A stretch of DNA of 64,000 nucleotides from Duganella aceris. Its GTDB lineage: Bacteria; Pseudomonadota; Gammaproteobacteria; Burkholderiales; Burkholderiaceae_D. The position numbers and the translations under genes were made by a program. Below are positions 55,491-64,000 of this stretch, piece after piece. The notes beneath the pieces are model-generated. The model was not told the DNA's origin and did no database searches. It saw nothing but the letters and a program-made list of their open reading frames with translations. The stretch covers positions 372,001-436,000 of the forward strand of contig NZ_JAADJT010000006.1 of assembly GCF_011090165.1 (NCBI RefSeq). The letters run 5' to 3'. Numbering within the stretch: the stretch's first letter is position 1; each line of letters opens with the position of its first letter.

Positions 55491-56366
55491 TCAGGACGAT
55501 GCCTTTTCGGCCGGGACGGCGTCGGCGGCCGTCGGCGCGGGAGCGACTTCCGGCTCGGCGGCCGGCGTCGCGGCGGAGGCTTGCGCGTCGTAGGCCGATT
55601 TGGCTTTGTCGGCGACATTCAGGTCGGCGTAGGTGTTGGTGTCCTTGCTGTCGACCAGATTGAGCAGGCGCAGCGACAGGCTGCGCAACGTGTTGCGGTC
55701 GATGCCGTCGCTGGTCTGGCTGTCGCCGTCGCTGCTGGCGAGCGCGCTTTGCAGATCGACGCCGATCAATTTGAACAGATCCGCCAACGTGCCCGGGAAG
55801 TCGATGTTCGGCAACTGCACGTTCGGCAGGTCCTTGGTGGTGGCGGCTTTCGGCTTGTCGTCCGCCTGCTGCGGCGCGGTGGTCTGGCTGGCCGCCGCAT
55901 TGAGCTCGTAGTTGTACTGGACTTCGACTTCGAAATCGAACTTGCGGCCGTCGGCCGTGGTGATGGTGCCTTTGCCTATGAAGTGCGAGCTGTCGCTCAG
56001 CTGGAGAGCTGCGACGTCGGTCGTGCCTTGCGCGCCTTGGCTGTGCAGCGCGCCCAGCGCGTAGCTGGACGAGGTCTCCAGGCTGGCCGAATCGAAATCG
56101 ATCACCGCGCCTTTGGCGGCGTCGCCGAACAGCGCCTGGGTGAAGCTGCTGACGAAGTCCTGCGCGAAATCCACCGTCGCATTGCCGACCGACGCCACCC
56201 GCTTTTGCAGATCCAGCCCGTCGTCGGACAGCGAGATCGGCGACGCGCTGAAGCCCTTGGTCTTCTGCAGCGCGGTGGCGCCGTCGGTTTTGCCGTCGTT
56301 GCGCGGGTTGGCGGTATAAAGGGACGCCGGCTGGGAGCGGGCGCCGAGGGCGGGGATGGTCGACAT
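55491..56366 (-). CDS. DUF5610-like protein
   Basis: 291 residues from ATG 56366 (the frame runs further upstream but that part is not protein-like). The central region has VDFAQDFVSSFTQALFGDAA, IDFDSASLETSSSYA, SDSSHFIGKGTITTADGRKF and DFEVEVQYNYEL, which resembles DUF5610 proteins of proteobacteria. The tails are Ala/Pro-rich, with no signal peptide. Function unknown. It precedes two further small genes on the same strand in a group that may be functionally related to the cell envelope or flagella, but I cannot show this. Confidence 0.75.
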   Translation of the reverse strand: MSTIPALGARSQPASLYTANPRNDGKTDGATALQKTKGFSASPISLSDDGLDLQKRVASVGNATVDFAQDFVSSFTQALFGDAAKGAVIDFDSASLETSSSYALGALHSQGAQGTTDVAALQLSDSSHFIGKGTITTADGRKFDFEVEVQYNYELNAAASQTTAPQQADDKPKAATTKDLPNVQLPNIDFPGTLADLFKLIGVDLQSALASSDGDSQTSDGIDRNTLRSLSLRLLNLVDSKDTNTYADLNVADKAKSAYDAQASAATPAAEPEVAPAPTAADAVPAEKASS

Positions 56367-56443
56367 GGCGGATTCCGTTTTCGATAATACTTCTACAACT
56401 CTATAACGGTCTCGCAGCGGATTACTTGAGGGCCCGGCGCGAA

Positions 56444-56653
56444 TTAGTGGTGATGCGTCCAGCCTTCCGGGGCGGCGAGGTAGGATTCGACCGCGTCTTT
56501 CTGGCCGATGGCGTGGTGTTTGACTTCGCCGCACTGGCAAACGCCGAAGTATGGCTGGATGTGCGAGCAGGCCGAGACCTTTTGCAGCCGGACTTGCACG
56601 GCTTTGGCGCACTTGGTGCATTTGAACGTGAGGCTGCGTGGTGCTTTTAACAT
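56444..56653 (-). CDS. Small Cys-rich (zinc-ribbon-like) protein
   Basis: 69 residues. LTFKCTKCAKAVQVRL, VSACSHIQPYFGVCQCGEV and a His-rich end (WTHHH) suggest a metal-binding ribbon with CxxC and CxC pairs. No family is recognised. There is no strong ribosome binding site before the ATG at 56653. It lies between the DUF5610-like and SprA-like genes on the same strand. Confidence 0.6.
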   Translation of the reverse strand: MLKAPRSLTFKCTKCAKAVQVRLQKVSACSHIQPYFGVCQCGEVKHHAIGQKDAVESYLAAPEGWTHHH

Positions 56654-56693
56654 GGTTTCAATCGGTGGAGAGGCAAAGGCGGGATTTTATCAT

Positions 56694-57233
56694 TCAAGCA
56701 TAGACGTCGAGCTGGGGCGCTTGTTGTGGGGCGGTGCCGTAGCCGCGTTGCACCTTGCCGGTCGCGTCCTGCGTCTGCTGCTGCGCCAACTCGGCGCGGG
56801 CCTGTGCTTCCATCTGCTGCGCCTGGGCCGCCACCGAGCGGTCCGCGCCCGATGGCTCGGCCGGCGCCAGCGCGGCGGCCTGGATGGTGCGGGCGCGGGC
56901 GATGGTTTCTTCGGGCGTGCCGCCGGGCGAGGTGTCAATATTGACTTCGCCGCCGATGGCGTAGGAAACGCCGTTCGGTCCGCGCTGATAAGTGTAGGAG
57001 GCGCCGGAGACGGCCAGGCCGCCCGCCGTCGCCAGGTGCGCCTGTTCGTGCTGGCGCACTTCGGTGTCGCGGGATTTCAGCTGGTCGACCAGCTTGAGCG
57101 CTTCAGGCGTCAGGTTGGTGGTGGAGGCGGGTGTTGTCGTCGCGGGCTTGGTGGGCGCGGCCGCTTGCGCCGGCGGCGTGTCGCGCGCCGGTGTGGTACT
57201 GGCTAAACTCGGTGAGATGGCGCCGATGCTCAT
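56694..57233 (-). CDS. SprA-related putative metalloprotease
   Basis: 179 residues. After an Ala/Pro/Thr-rich N-terminus the core reads VDQLKSRDTEVRQHEQAHLA, in which HEQAH is a HExxH-type zinc site, then GGLAVSGASYTYQRGPNGVS and YAIGGEVNIDTSPGGTPEET. This is the conserved block of SprA-related (CJM1_0395-like) proteins. No typical signal peptide is present. Proteolytic activity is assumed from the motif only. Confidence 0.82.
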   Translation of the reverse strand: MSIGAISPSLASTTPARDTPPAQAAAPTKPATTTPASTTNLTPEALKLVDQLKSRDTEVRQHEQAHLATAGGLAVSGASYTYQRGPNGVSYAIGGEVNIDTSPGGTPEETIARARTIQAAALAPAEPSGADRSVAAQAQQMEAQARAELAQQQTQDATGKVQRGYGTAPQQAPQLDVYA

Positions 57234-57288
57234 GATTGTGCCTCGCTGGAGACTGAATCATAGCAAAATTGTAGCAAATCGGGCGCGT

Positions 57289-58452
57289 CTACTCGGCGAC
57301 GGTCGCGATCAGTGTGTGCAGCAGTTGGTTGACCTTCGCGGCCATCGGCGTGGAGCCATAGTCGCCGGCGGTCACGACGACGGTCAGATCCAGCTCCGGC
57401 ACCACGAAGATGCGCTGGCCGCCGTTGCCGAAAGCGGCGTTCCAGGCGATGCGGCGGCCTTTCCATGCCGCCGTGCCGGCCCACCATTGGTAGCCGTAGT
57501 GGATCTCGTCCGGCTGGTTGGCGGGGCTTTTGAATCCGGCGCTCAGGCGCGGCCGCATCGATTCCGCGACCCATTCTTCCGTCACGACCTGACGGCCATT
57601 CCATCTGCCGTGGTTCAGCATCAGTCGTCCCAGCTTGGCCATGTCGCGCGGCCGAAGGCGTAGTCCGGCGAACGATGCGGGCCTGCCGCGCAAATCGGTC
57701 ACCCATTCCCAGTGTGTGATGCCGAGAGGCGCAAACAATTCGGTCTTCGCCACGTCGAGCCAGGGTTTGCCGCTGACGCGGGTGACGATGTCGGCCAGGA
57801 TCACGGTGCCGCCGCCGTTGTAGTTCCACACGGTGCCTGGCGCCGCTTCGATCGGCTGTTCCAGCACGTAGCGCACGGGGTCGGACTTCCAGAAAAGGCG
57901 CGACTCGTTGTTGGGCTGTGCTGCTTCGTCCCATTTCCAGCCGCCGCTCATGGTGAGCAGATGTTCCAGGTGGATGGCGTCCAGCGCGGGCGAGCGCAAG
58001 TCCTTGTGCTCCGGGTAGTAATCCAGCACCGGCTTCGCCAGGCTGGCGATCTTGCCTTGCTGTTTCTCGATGCCGACCAGCAGATCGATCACGCTTTTGC
58101 CGATCGAGCGGGCGTCGTGCAGGGTGTCGGGGCCGAAGTCCACCGTCGGCGTCAACGGCGGCCAGAAACCGAGGCTTCGTGCCATCGAACGGTCCTTGCC
58201 GCTGCGGTATAGCTCCGCGACCAGCTTGCCGTGGCGTTCGATGACGATGCCGTGGATGTTGTCCTTGCCCTGCGCGATGGCGGTCAGCGATGCGCACAGG
58301 GCGCTTGCGTTGAAGCCGGCGGTTTCCGGGGTGCTCAGTTCCCAGCCGTCGGTTTGAGCGGTGGGCGCGGCGCAGGGTGCGGCGTTGGCCAGGATTGGCG
58401 CCAGCATGCAGATGCAAATGCCGATGGCGATGGCGCGGAACGGCGTTCGCAT
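57289..58452 (-). CDS. Beta-lactamase-fold serine hydrolase
   Basis: 387 residues. Signal peptide (AIAIGICICMLAPILANAA), then a class C beta-lactamase/penicillin-binding fold: active-site SxxK in ARSIGKSVIDLL (about residue 130), YxN-like VWNYNGGG (about 210), and GGNGGQ-like AFGNGGQRIFVVPE near the C-terminus. Likely a periplasmic esterase or D-peptidase-type enzyme; true beta-lactam resistance cannot be inferred. It starts 8 bp downstream of the sbcC stop, so it may be read through from sbcDC. Confidence 0.9.
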   Translation of the reverse strand: MRTPFRAIAIGICICMLAPILANAAPCAAPTAQTDGWELSTPETAGFNASALCASLTAIAQGKDNIHGIVIERHGKLVAELYRSGKDRSMARSLGFWPPLTPTVDFGPDTLHDARSIGKSVIDLLVGIEKQQGKIASLAKPVLDYYPEHKDLRSPALDAIHLEHLLTMSGGWKWDEAAQPNNESRLFWKSDPVRYVLEQPIEAAPGTVWNYNGGGTVILADIVTRVSGKPWLDVAKTELFAPLGITHWEWVTDLRGRPASFAGLRLRPRDMAKLGRLMLNHGRWNGRQVVTEEWVAESMRPRLSAGFKSPANQPDEIHYGYQWWAGTAAWKGRRIAWNAAFGNGGQRIFVVPELDLTVVVTAGDYGSTPMAAKVNQLLHTLIATVAE

Positions 58453-58460
58453 GGGCGGTC

Positions 58461-61400
58461 CTATTGCACAGTGACGGCGCTCTTGCCGCCGGCCGATGGT
58501 TGCACCAGGATCTTGGTGGAGATCCGTTCGGTCATCTCCTGGACGTGGGAGATGACGCCAACCTTGCGGCCCATCGCTTGCAGCCCGTCCAGCGCGTCCA
58601 TGGCGACGCGCAGCGTTTCCGCATCCAGGCTGCCGAAGCCTTCGTCGATGAACAGCGATTCGACCCGCACCCGGTTGGAGGACAGCGAGGCAAGTCCCAG
58701 CGCCAGCGCGAGCGAGACCAGGAACGATTCGCCGCCGGAGAGCGAGTGCACCGAGCGCATTTCGCCGCCCATGTCCTGGTCGCGCACCAGCAGCGCGAGC
58801 GAGGGATTGGCGGGGTTGTTGATGCGTTCCAGCTGATAGCGGCGGGCGAGGTGGTTGAGGTGGGCGTTGGCGTAGCCCAGCAGGACGTCCAGCGTGAATT
58901 GCTGGGCGTAGTTGCGGAATTTCTTGCCGTCGGCGGAGCCTATCAGGTCGCTCATGCGCGACCAGCGTTGTTCGATCGCTTCCTGGCGTTCGATTTCGGC
59001 CAGCATGGATTTCGATTGGTGGCGCTTGGCGTTGTCCTGGGCTAGCGTCAGTTGCAGCGCGGTCGAGGCGTCGTGGGCGGTTTTGCGTTCGGCCAGCAGG
59101 GCGTTCAGGGCGGCGGCCACCAGGGCGATTTGCTCGGCGGCGGACGGAGGTGTGCTTGCTGCGTCGCCGCTAGCGGCAGGCTGCGGGCCATCGGCGGCTG
59201 CGTCGGCTGGTTGCGCGTCGCCTGCGGCTGCCGCGTTGTCTGTTTGCGTGTTGGCGGTCGGGGCGGCGTCGGAGGGCGCGCGGGTTGGTGGCGCGGAGCG
59301 TTGGTGTTGGGCGCGTTGGCGTTGGCGCTCGGTCAGCACCGTGGCGGCGTTGTCGGCGGCGCGGGCGATGGCCTGGAGGGCGTTGCGCTCGGCGTCGATG
59401 TCGTCGACGGAGCGGGCCAGCAGCGCTTGCAGTTGTTCCAGGTCCTGCAGGCCGGTTTCGGGCTGGCGCTGCTGGAATGCGGCCAGCCAATCGGACAGCC
59501 TGGTCGCCGCCGTCGCCGCTGCGGCTTGCAGCGACACCAGGCGATTGCCGGCCTGCGCCAGTGCTTCGTCCAGCCGTGTGCGCGTTTGCGCCGCTTGTTG
59601 CGCTGCGGTCTGGCGCGTGGCCATCAGCGCGCGGGCGGTGTCGATGGCGGCCAGCAGTGCGCGTTCGACGTCGCGCACCTCTTTGCCGCCCCACATGTCC
59701 ATGCGTCGCTGCTGGTTGTCCTTCAGCGCGGCTTCGGCGGCGCTGTGCGCGTTGCCGGCGTTGAGCGCGTCGAGGCTGGTGCGGGCCAGCGTTTCATTCA
59801 GCGCGTTCAACTCGGTGTCGAAGGCCGCCAACGACGCGGCGCGCACGTCGTAGGCCGCGCGTTGCGTCAGCCATTGCTTGCTCTCCGCCTGGCGCGCTTC
59901 GTAGAATCGGGCCGGGCCGGCTTTCCAGTCGTCTTTCCAGTCTTCGCTCGGAATGTCGCCGCCGCTGAAGGCCGCGTCGAGGTCGGACAGCAGGCCGCTC
60001 AGGGTCAGCGCCACTTCGATGCGCTGCTCTTCGAGCGATTTGTGCTCGGTGTTGGACAAGGCCAGCGCGGTCTGCGCTGCGGAGGCCACGCCTTGCAGGC
60101 GCGTGTGCTCCGCGGACGCCGCGTCGTAGGCCGTTTGCGCCTGATCGCGCTTGACGCGGGCGGCGTGCAACGCGCGCTCCTGCCGTTCGACGCTTTGCAA
60201 CGCGGCCTGCGTCTCGTTCAGCTGCGCGATGAACCATGCGGCGCGCTCCGGCTCCGGCGGCAGCGGACCTGCCGCCAGCGCTTGGCCGCTCCATGCCGTC
60301 GCGGCGCGTTCCAGCGCTTGCTGCACGGCGCGATTTTCGATCGCCAATATGTTCTGTTGTTCCAGGCTGGCCTGCATCGTTGCGCGATGCGTGGCCTGCA
60401 GTTTGAAGTTGTTCTCCATCTGCGCGCGGCAGCGGGCGACTTCGGATTGCAGCTCGCCCAGCATCGCTTGCAGCCCGCCGTCGTTGTGGCGGTACGGATG
60501 ATCCTTTGCGCCGCAGACCGGGCAGGGCGTGTCGTCCTCCAGTGTCTCGCGCAGCGATTCGACGCTGGCGGCACACGCGGCTTCCGCCAGCTTGAGCGAA
60601 CGTTCGGCTTGCGACAACGAGGCGGTGGCGGCGATGCCTTCCTGCTGCGCCGTCGCCAATTGCGTCTCGGCCGATGCGGTGGTCTGCCGCAGCTGCGCAG
60701 ATTGCGTCGCTATCTGGTCGCTGCGGTGCTGGCGCGATTCCAGCTCCAGCCATATTTTCTCCGCGCCGGCGAGCAGGTCGCGGCGCTGTTCGAGGCTGCT
60801 GCGCGATGCCTGCAACTGTTCGGCGGAATAGGCCGCCATTTCCTGCGTCGCCTGCTGGCGCTGGTGAGCCAGGGTTTGCAGCGCGGCGGCGGCGGCGGCC
60901 AATCGCGCGCTGGCGTCGGCCTCGTCGTCGCGATGCGCCTTGGCGTTGCGTTGCACCCGCGCCAGCGCGGACGCCAGCTTCTCGGCCTTGGCCGATTCCT
61001 GGCCGGCCTGCACGAACAGCACGTCCCAGCGATCCCACGATTGCGCCAGCGTCTTCCACTGCTTGTGCTGTTTCAGCCAGTTGATGCCGGCCTCCTGTTG
61101 CGCCGCCAGCTTGCGGTGCTCGTCCTGACGCGCTTGCAGCGCGGCCTTGGCGTCGGCGTCCGCGTGGTCCGCTTTTTCAAGCGCGGCGGCGGTTTGACGG
61201 TAGGCCGGCAGCATCGCTTCGATGCGCGCGTCCAGCGCCTTGGCCTGGTCCAGCAACGGCGCCGCCGCGCGTTGGGCCGCTTCCGCTTCCTGCACGCCGG
61301 TGGCGGCTTGCGTTTGCGCGGTGTGGGCCTGATCCAGCGCCAGCGCGGCTTGCTGCGCGGCCTCCGTGCTGGCGATGATCGCCGCCTGCGTCTGCGCGAT

Positions 61401-62363
61401 GTCGGCGTCGATGCGGCGGATGTCTTCAGCCAGCTGGCGCGCCGGTTGCACCGCGTCGTTCAGCGCCAGCGCTGCGCGGCGCGGTGCGGCGGCGTCGATG
61501 TCGGCCAATGCGGCCTGGCTGGCCTGGTGCGCGGCCTGTTCTTCCTGCGCCAGTCTTTCCGCTTGCTGGTGCCAGCGCAGCTCCTGTTCCAGCTCCGCCT
61601 TGCGCTGCTCCAGCGCTTGCAGCGCGTCGGCGGCGGCGGCGTTTTGCGCTTCCAGTTCGGCGCGCTGTTCGCCGCTGAGTGGTTTCTGGTCGGCCAGGCG
61701 CAGGTTCAGTCGTTGCAGCGCCGCTTGTTCCAGCTTGGCGCGCTCGAAGGCGCGGACCGAGATCTCGGAATAGATGGTGCTGCCGGTCAGCGTCTCCAGC
61801 AGTTCGCCGCGCTCGTTGTCTTCGGATTTGAGGAAGGCCGAGAACTCGTTCTGCGCCAGCAGCACCGCGCGTGTGAACTGCTCGAACGACAGTCCGATGC
61901 GTTTTTCGATTTCGGCTTTCACTTCGGTCTTGGTGCCGCCCAGCGGTTGCAGCGCGGGCAGCAGGAGCAGCGACATTTGTGTCGGCTGCAGCGCGCCTTC
62001 GGCCTTGGTGCGCGAGCGGCGTACGCTCCAGCGCGCGCGGTATGAAGCGCCGTCGTTGCCGACGAAGTCCACCTCCGCATAGCCTTCGGCCGTGCCCCGG
62101 CGCAGCAGTGTGCGCGGGTCTTGCGCGGAGATGGTTTCGTTGCCGACGTCGGCGAGGTAGCTGCGGCCGGCCACGCGCAACAGGCGCGGCGTGTCGTCGT
62201 ACAGCGCCAGGCACAGGGCATCCAGCAAGGTGCTCTTGCCGGCGCCGGTCGGGCCGCTGATGGCGAACAGGCCGGTGGAGGCCAAGGGCTCCTGTTCGAA
62301 GTCCACGCTGAATTCGTCCGCCAGCGAGGCCAGGTTTTTACCGCCGATTTTCAGGATTCTCAT
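58461..62363 (-). CDS. sbcC: Exonuclease subunit SbcC
   Basis: 1300 residues, a Rad50-like SMC-family ATPase. Walker A in GPTGAGKSTLLDALCLALYD (about 36-55), long coiled-coil arms with many Ala/Gln/Glu/Arg residues, a zinc hook CPVCG in the middle (about 610), the ABC signature SLSGGESFLVSLALALGLA and Walker B LFIDEGFGSLD at the C-terminus. A low-complexity Ala/Asp/Pro insert lies around residues 1030-1070. With SbcD it cleaves hairpins and protein-blocked DNA ends. The start overlaps the sbcD stop by 4 bp. Confidence 0.96.
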   Translation of the reverse strand: MRILKIGGKNLASLADEFSVDFEQEPLASTGLFAISGPTGAGKSTLLDALCLALYDDTPRLLRVAGRSYLADVGNETISAQDPRTLLRRGTAEGYAEVDFVGNDGASYRARWSVRRSRTKAEGALQPTQMSLLLLPALQPLGGTKTEVKAEIEKRIGLSFEQFTRAVLLAQNEFSAFLKSEDNERGELLETLTGSTIYSEISVRAFERAKLEQAALQRLNLRLADQKPLSGEQRAELEAQNAAAADALQALEQRKAELEQELRWHQQAERLAQEEQAAHQASQAALADIDAAAPRRAALALNDAVQPARQLAEDIRRIDADIAQTQAAIIASTEAAQQAALALDQAHTAQTQAATGVQEAEAAQRAAAPLLDQAKALDARIEAMLPAYRQTAAALEKADHADADAKAALQARQDEHRKLAAQQEAGINWLKQHKQWKTLAQSWDRWDVLFVQAGQESAKAEKLASALARVQRNAKAHRDDEADASARLAAAAAALQTLAHQRQQATQEMAAYSAEQLQASRSSLEQRRDLLAGAEKIWLELESRQHRSDQIATQSAQLRQTTASAETQLATAQQEGIAATASLSQAERSLKLAEAACAASVESLRETLEDDTPCPVCGAKDHPYRHNDGGLQAMLGELQSEVARCRAQMENNFKLQATHRATMQASLEQQNILAIENRAVQQALERAATAWSGQALAAGPLPPEPERAAWFIAQLNETQAALQSVERQERALHAARVKRDQAQTAYDAASAEHTRLQGVASAAQTALALSNTEHKSLEEQRIEVALTLSGLLSDLDAAFSGGDIPSEDWKDDWKAGPARFYEARQAESKQWLTQRAAYDVRAASLAAFDTELNALNETLARTSLDALNAGNAHSAAEAALKDNQQRRMDMWGGKEVRDVERALLAAIDTARALMATRQTAAQQAAQTRTRLDEALAQAGNRLVSLQAAAATAATRLSDWLAAFQQRQPETGLQDLEQLQALLARSVDDIDAERNALQAIARAADNAATVLTERQRQRAQHQRSAPPTRAPSDAAPTANTQTDNAAAAGDAQPADAAADGPQPAASGDAASTPPSAAEQIALVAAALNALLAERKTAHDASTALQLTLAQDNAKRHQSKSMLAEIERQEAIEQRWSRMSDLIGSADGKKFRNYAQQFTLDVLLGYANAHLNHLARRYQLERINNPANPSLALLVRDQDMGGEMRSVHSLSGGESFLVSLALALGLASLSSNRVRVESLFIDEGFGSLDAETLRVAMDALDGLQAMGRKVGVISHVQEMTERISTKILVQPSAGGKSAVTVQ

Positions 62364-63586
62364 GGCAGCATCAACTCCGCAAAGGCGGTCAGCGTGTCGG
62401 CCGGCGCGTCGTTGCCGAAGCGCTGCTGATATAGCTGCCGGAAGATGTCGTCCGGCTTGAGCTTTTCCAGTTGGTCGAGCGTCATCACGTCGGTGTCGAT
62501 GGACGAGGCGCGCGCCGGGCTGGAGGTTTCGATTTTCGCCAGCCGTACCGGCTTGCCGTCCAGCGCCGTTTCGATGCGCGAGCGCAGGCCCGGCTCGGGC
62601 GCGTCGAGCAGCACCCGCACTTCGAGGAATGGTTGCTGTTCGTGCGGAGATTCGGGCACCAGCAGCAGCGCCAGTTCCTCCAGCACCTGCGCCAGCGGCG
62701 CCGGCCTGGCCGGAATCCGCAGCAGCTCGACCGCGCGCGGCACCATCAGCGGCGTGATCTCGCGCACGGCGGCACCGTCGATGTCGATGCGCAGGATCTG
62801 GTGCTGGTAGCCCACCTCGGCGAACGACAGCGGAATCGGGCTGCCGCAGTAGCGGATGTGCTGCTGCTTGCCGACCGCCTGCGCCAGGTGCAAATGGCCC
62901 AGCGCGGCGTAGGCGATGGCCGGATCGAAGATCCCGGCCGGCAGCATCTCGGTGCCGCCGATGACGATGCGGCGTTCGGAGTCGTTGGACATCTGGCCGT
63001 CCACCATGTGGCAGTGGCCCATCGCCAGGATCGCCTGTCCGTCCTGGCGCTTGCTCAAGGCCAGTTCCAGCGCCTGTTTATACAGCAGGGCGATGCCGGC
63101 CAGGTAGGGATCGGCGCCTTCCTCGACCTCCGCGCGCGGCACGTCGCCGGGACGCAGGAAGGGCACGGCCAGGCACCAGGCTTCGATCGCGCCACCGCGG
63201 CCGGTCAACGGCAGCACCAGCGATGCGACATCGATCTCGCCGTCGGCGTTGCGCTGCACCGCGCCGACCACGCGCGTGCCGTGCGCCTCCAGCAGCGGTC
63301 CCGGCGCCTCCAGCCGGCCCGGCGAATCGTGGTTGCCGGCGATGACGATCAGGTTCAGATGCGGCGCGCGCTCCCTGGCCTGCTGTAAAAAGCGGTACAA
63401 CTGCCGTTGCGAGGCCGACGAGGGATTGGCGTTGTCGAAGATGTCGCCGGCGATCAGCAGCGCGTCGGCCTGTTCGGCGGCGACGGTGTCGAGCAGCCAG
63501 TCGAGGAAGCGCTGGTGTTCGTAGTGACGCTCGAAATTATGCAGGGATTGGCCGAGATGCCAGTCGGAGGTGTGCAGCAGACGCAT
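62360..63586 (-). CDS. sbcD: Exonuclease subunit SbcD
   Basis: 408 residues from ATG 63586 (MRLLHTSDWHLGQ); an upstream Met at 63619 is less likely. Mre11-type phosphoesterase motifs: DWHLG, GDIFDNANPSS, GNHDSPGR, GHCHM and GHLHLAQ. It provides the Mn-dependent nuclease of the SbcCD complex. First gene of the sbcD-sbcC pair. Confidence 0.96.
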   Translation of the reverse strand: MRLLHTSDWHLGQSLHNFERHYEHQRFLDWLLDTVAAEQADALLIAGDIFDNANPSSASQRQLYRFLQQARERAPHLNLIVIAGNHDSPGRLEAPGPLLEAHGTRVVGAVQRNADGEIDVASLVLPLTGRGGAIEAWCLAVPFLRPGDVPRAEVEEGADPYLAGIALLYKQALELALSKRQDGQAILAMGHCHMVDGQMSNDSERRIVIGGTEMLPAGIFDPAIAYAALGHLHLAQAVGKQQHIRYCGSPIPLSFAEVGYQHQILRIDIDGAAVREITPLMVPRAVELLRIPARPAPLAQVLEELALLLVPESPHEQQPFLEVRVLLDAPEPGLRSRIETALDGKPVRLAKIETSSPARASSIDTDVMTLDQLEKLKPDDIFRQLYQQRFGNDAPADTLTAFAELMLP

Positions 63587-63659
63587 GAAGATAATGTAAA
63601 ACAGCCGGGAAGCGCTCAATATAGCGCAAACCGGCTCCGCGCGAGTTGATTAAAAACGA

Positions 63660-64000
63660 TCAGGCGGCATTGCTGGCGTGCTGCGGCTGCTGTTTCAGCG
63701 CCGCGCCGGCGCGGAAGGTGTTGCGGCCAGCCTGCTTGGCCTCGTACAGCAGCACGTCGGCGCGGTTCAGCAGCTCGGCCGGGCTGACGTCCTCGCCGCG
63801 ATAGTAGGTCAGGCCGATGCTGGCCGAGATCGACACCACCGTGCCGTCCAGATCGAATTCGGTTTGCATCGCGGCGACGATCTTGGCCGCCAGCGCCGCC
63901 GCGTCGTCGATGCGGTGCATGCGCTCCATGATGATGGTGAACTCGTCGCCGCCGAGACGGGCGATGGTGTCGCTGGCGCGCATGGTGTGCGTCAGGCGCG
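63660..64000 (-). CDS. GGDEF-domain protein, 5' end outside window
   Basis: The frame runs to the window edge without a stop (upstream codons read LTHT before the internal Met at 63983), so the gene begins beyond 64000. The remaining part contains the active-site motif RLGGDEF and the C-terminal half of the domain (ISASIGLTYYRGEDVSPAEL, LLNRADVLLYEAKQAGRNTF). This is a diguanylate cyclase domain with an intact GGDEF; the regulatory part is not visible. Confidence 0.92.
   Translation of the reverse strand, partial: RLTHTMRASDTIARLGGDEFTIIMERMHRIDDAAALAAKIVAAMQTEFDLDGTVVSISASIGLTYYRGEDVSPAELLNRADVLLYEAKQAGRNTFRAGAALKQQPQHASNAA

Noticed and set aside
57289..58452. True beta-lactamase conferring resistance
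   Set aside because: The SxxK and YxN-like motifs only place it in the broad serine hydrolase fold that includes many esterases; nothing points to beta-lactam specificity.

Overview
The window looks like chromosomal DNA of a high-GC betaproteobacterium of the order Burkholderiales, most likely an Oxalobacteraceae member of the Massilia/Duganella/Janthinobacterium type. This is judged from gene content and protein character, not from a database search. Supporting signs are the panC-scpA-DUF3460 neighbourhood, an EarP/EF-P pair with arginine 32, Tat-exported enzymes and flagellar chemotaxis genes. Coding density is high, and most intergenic gaps are under 150 bp.

Layout. 1-6676: chemotaxis operon (5'-truncated chemoreceptor with a CheR/CheB-tethering tail, cheR, cheD, cheB, cheY, cheZ, and an EAL-like/HDOD signalling protein). 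6740-9342: coiled-coil membrane protein, panC, scpA, DUF3460. 9489-13210: DMT exporter, a secreted protein whose frame is cut by an in-frame amber codon, and a LysR regulator. 13315-16191: glutathione transferase and a flavin/2Fe-2S oxidoreductase carrying a 14-residue repeat insert. 16175-24170: LysR regulator, D-glutamate cyclase-like protein, MFS carrier, fused 5-oxoprolinase/hydantoinase and porin, readable as a D-glutamate/5-oxoproline uptake and degradation locus. 24171-31000: Cache-domain relic, small secreted protein, GNAT, metG, apbC/mrp, TetR, VOC protein, and a winged-helix regulator with its membrane partner under a clear palindromic operator. 30809-34940: gltX, a tandem Ala-Glu tRNA array, a second chemoreceptor with a sigma-28-like promoter, and two more tRNA-Glu genes.

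34993-38211 is the most unusual part. It is a three-gene minus-strand operon encoding a glycine-zipper triple-repeat protein, a 96-residue protein resembling the pro-region of the neighbouring protease, and an S8 subtilase. The C-terminus of the subtilase shares a PFAxDPxTAA motif with the repeat protein. I propose substrate, inhibitor and protease as a working model.

38365-43797: earP-efp, a Tat-exported amidase, an unrecognised protein and an alpha/beta hydrolase. 43798-49295: msrB-dipZ-msrA, a split periplasmic methionine sulfoxide repair system, divergent from a two-component system. 49314-54112: dbpA, a small ORF, a Tat phosphoesterase, higBA, an IS21-like remnant and initiator tRNA. 54221-64000: methyltransferase, DUF5610-like and SprA-like proteins, serine hydrolase, sbcDC and a truncated GGDEF protein.

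The chemoreceptors signal through cheR/B/D/Y/Z encoded here; cheA and cheW lie outside the window. EarP modifies the adjacent EF-P. MsrB and MsrA are presumably reduced by the DipZ electron relay encoded between them.
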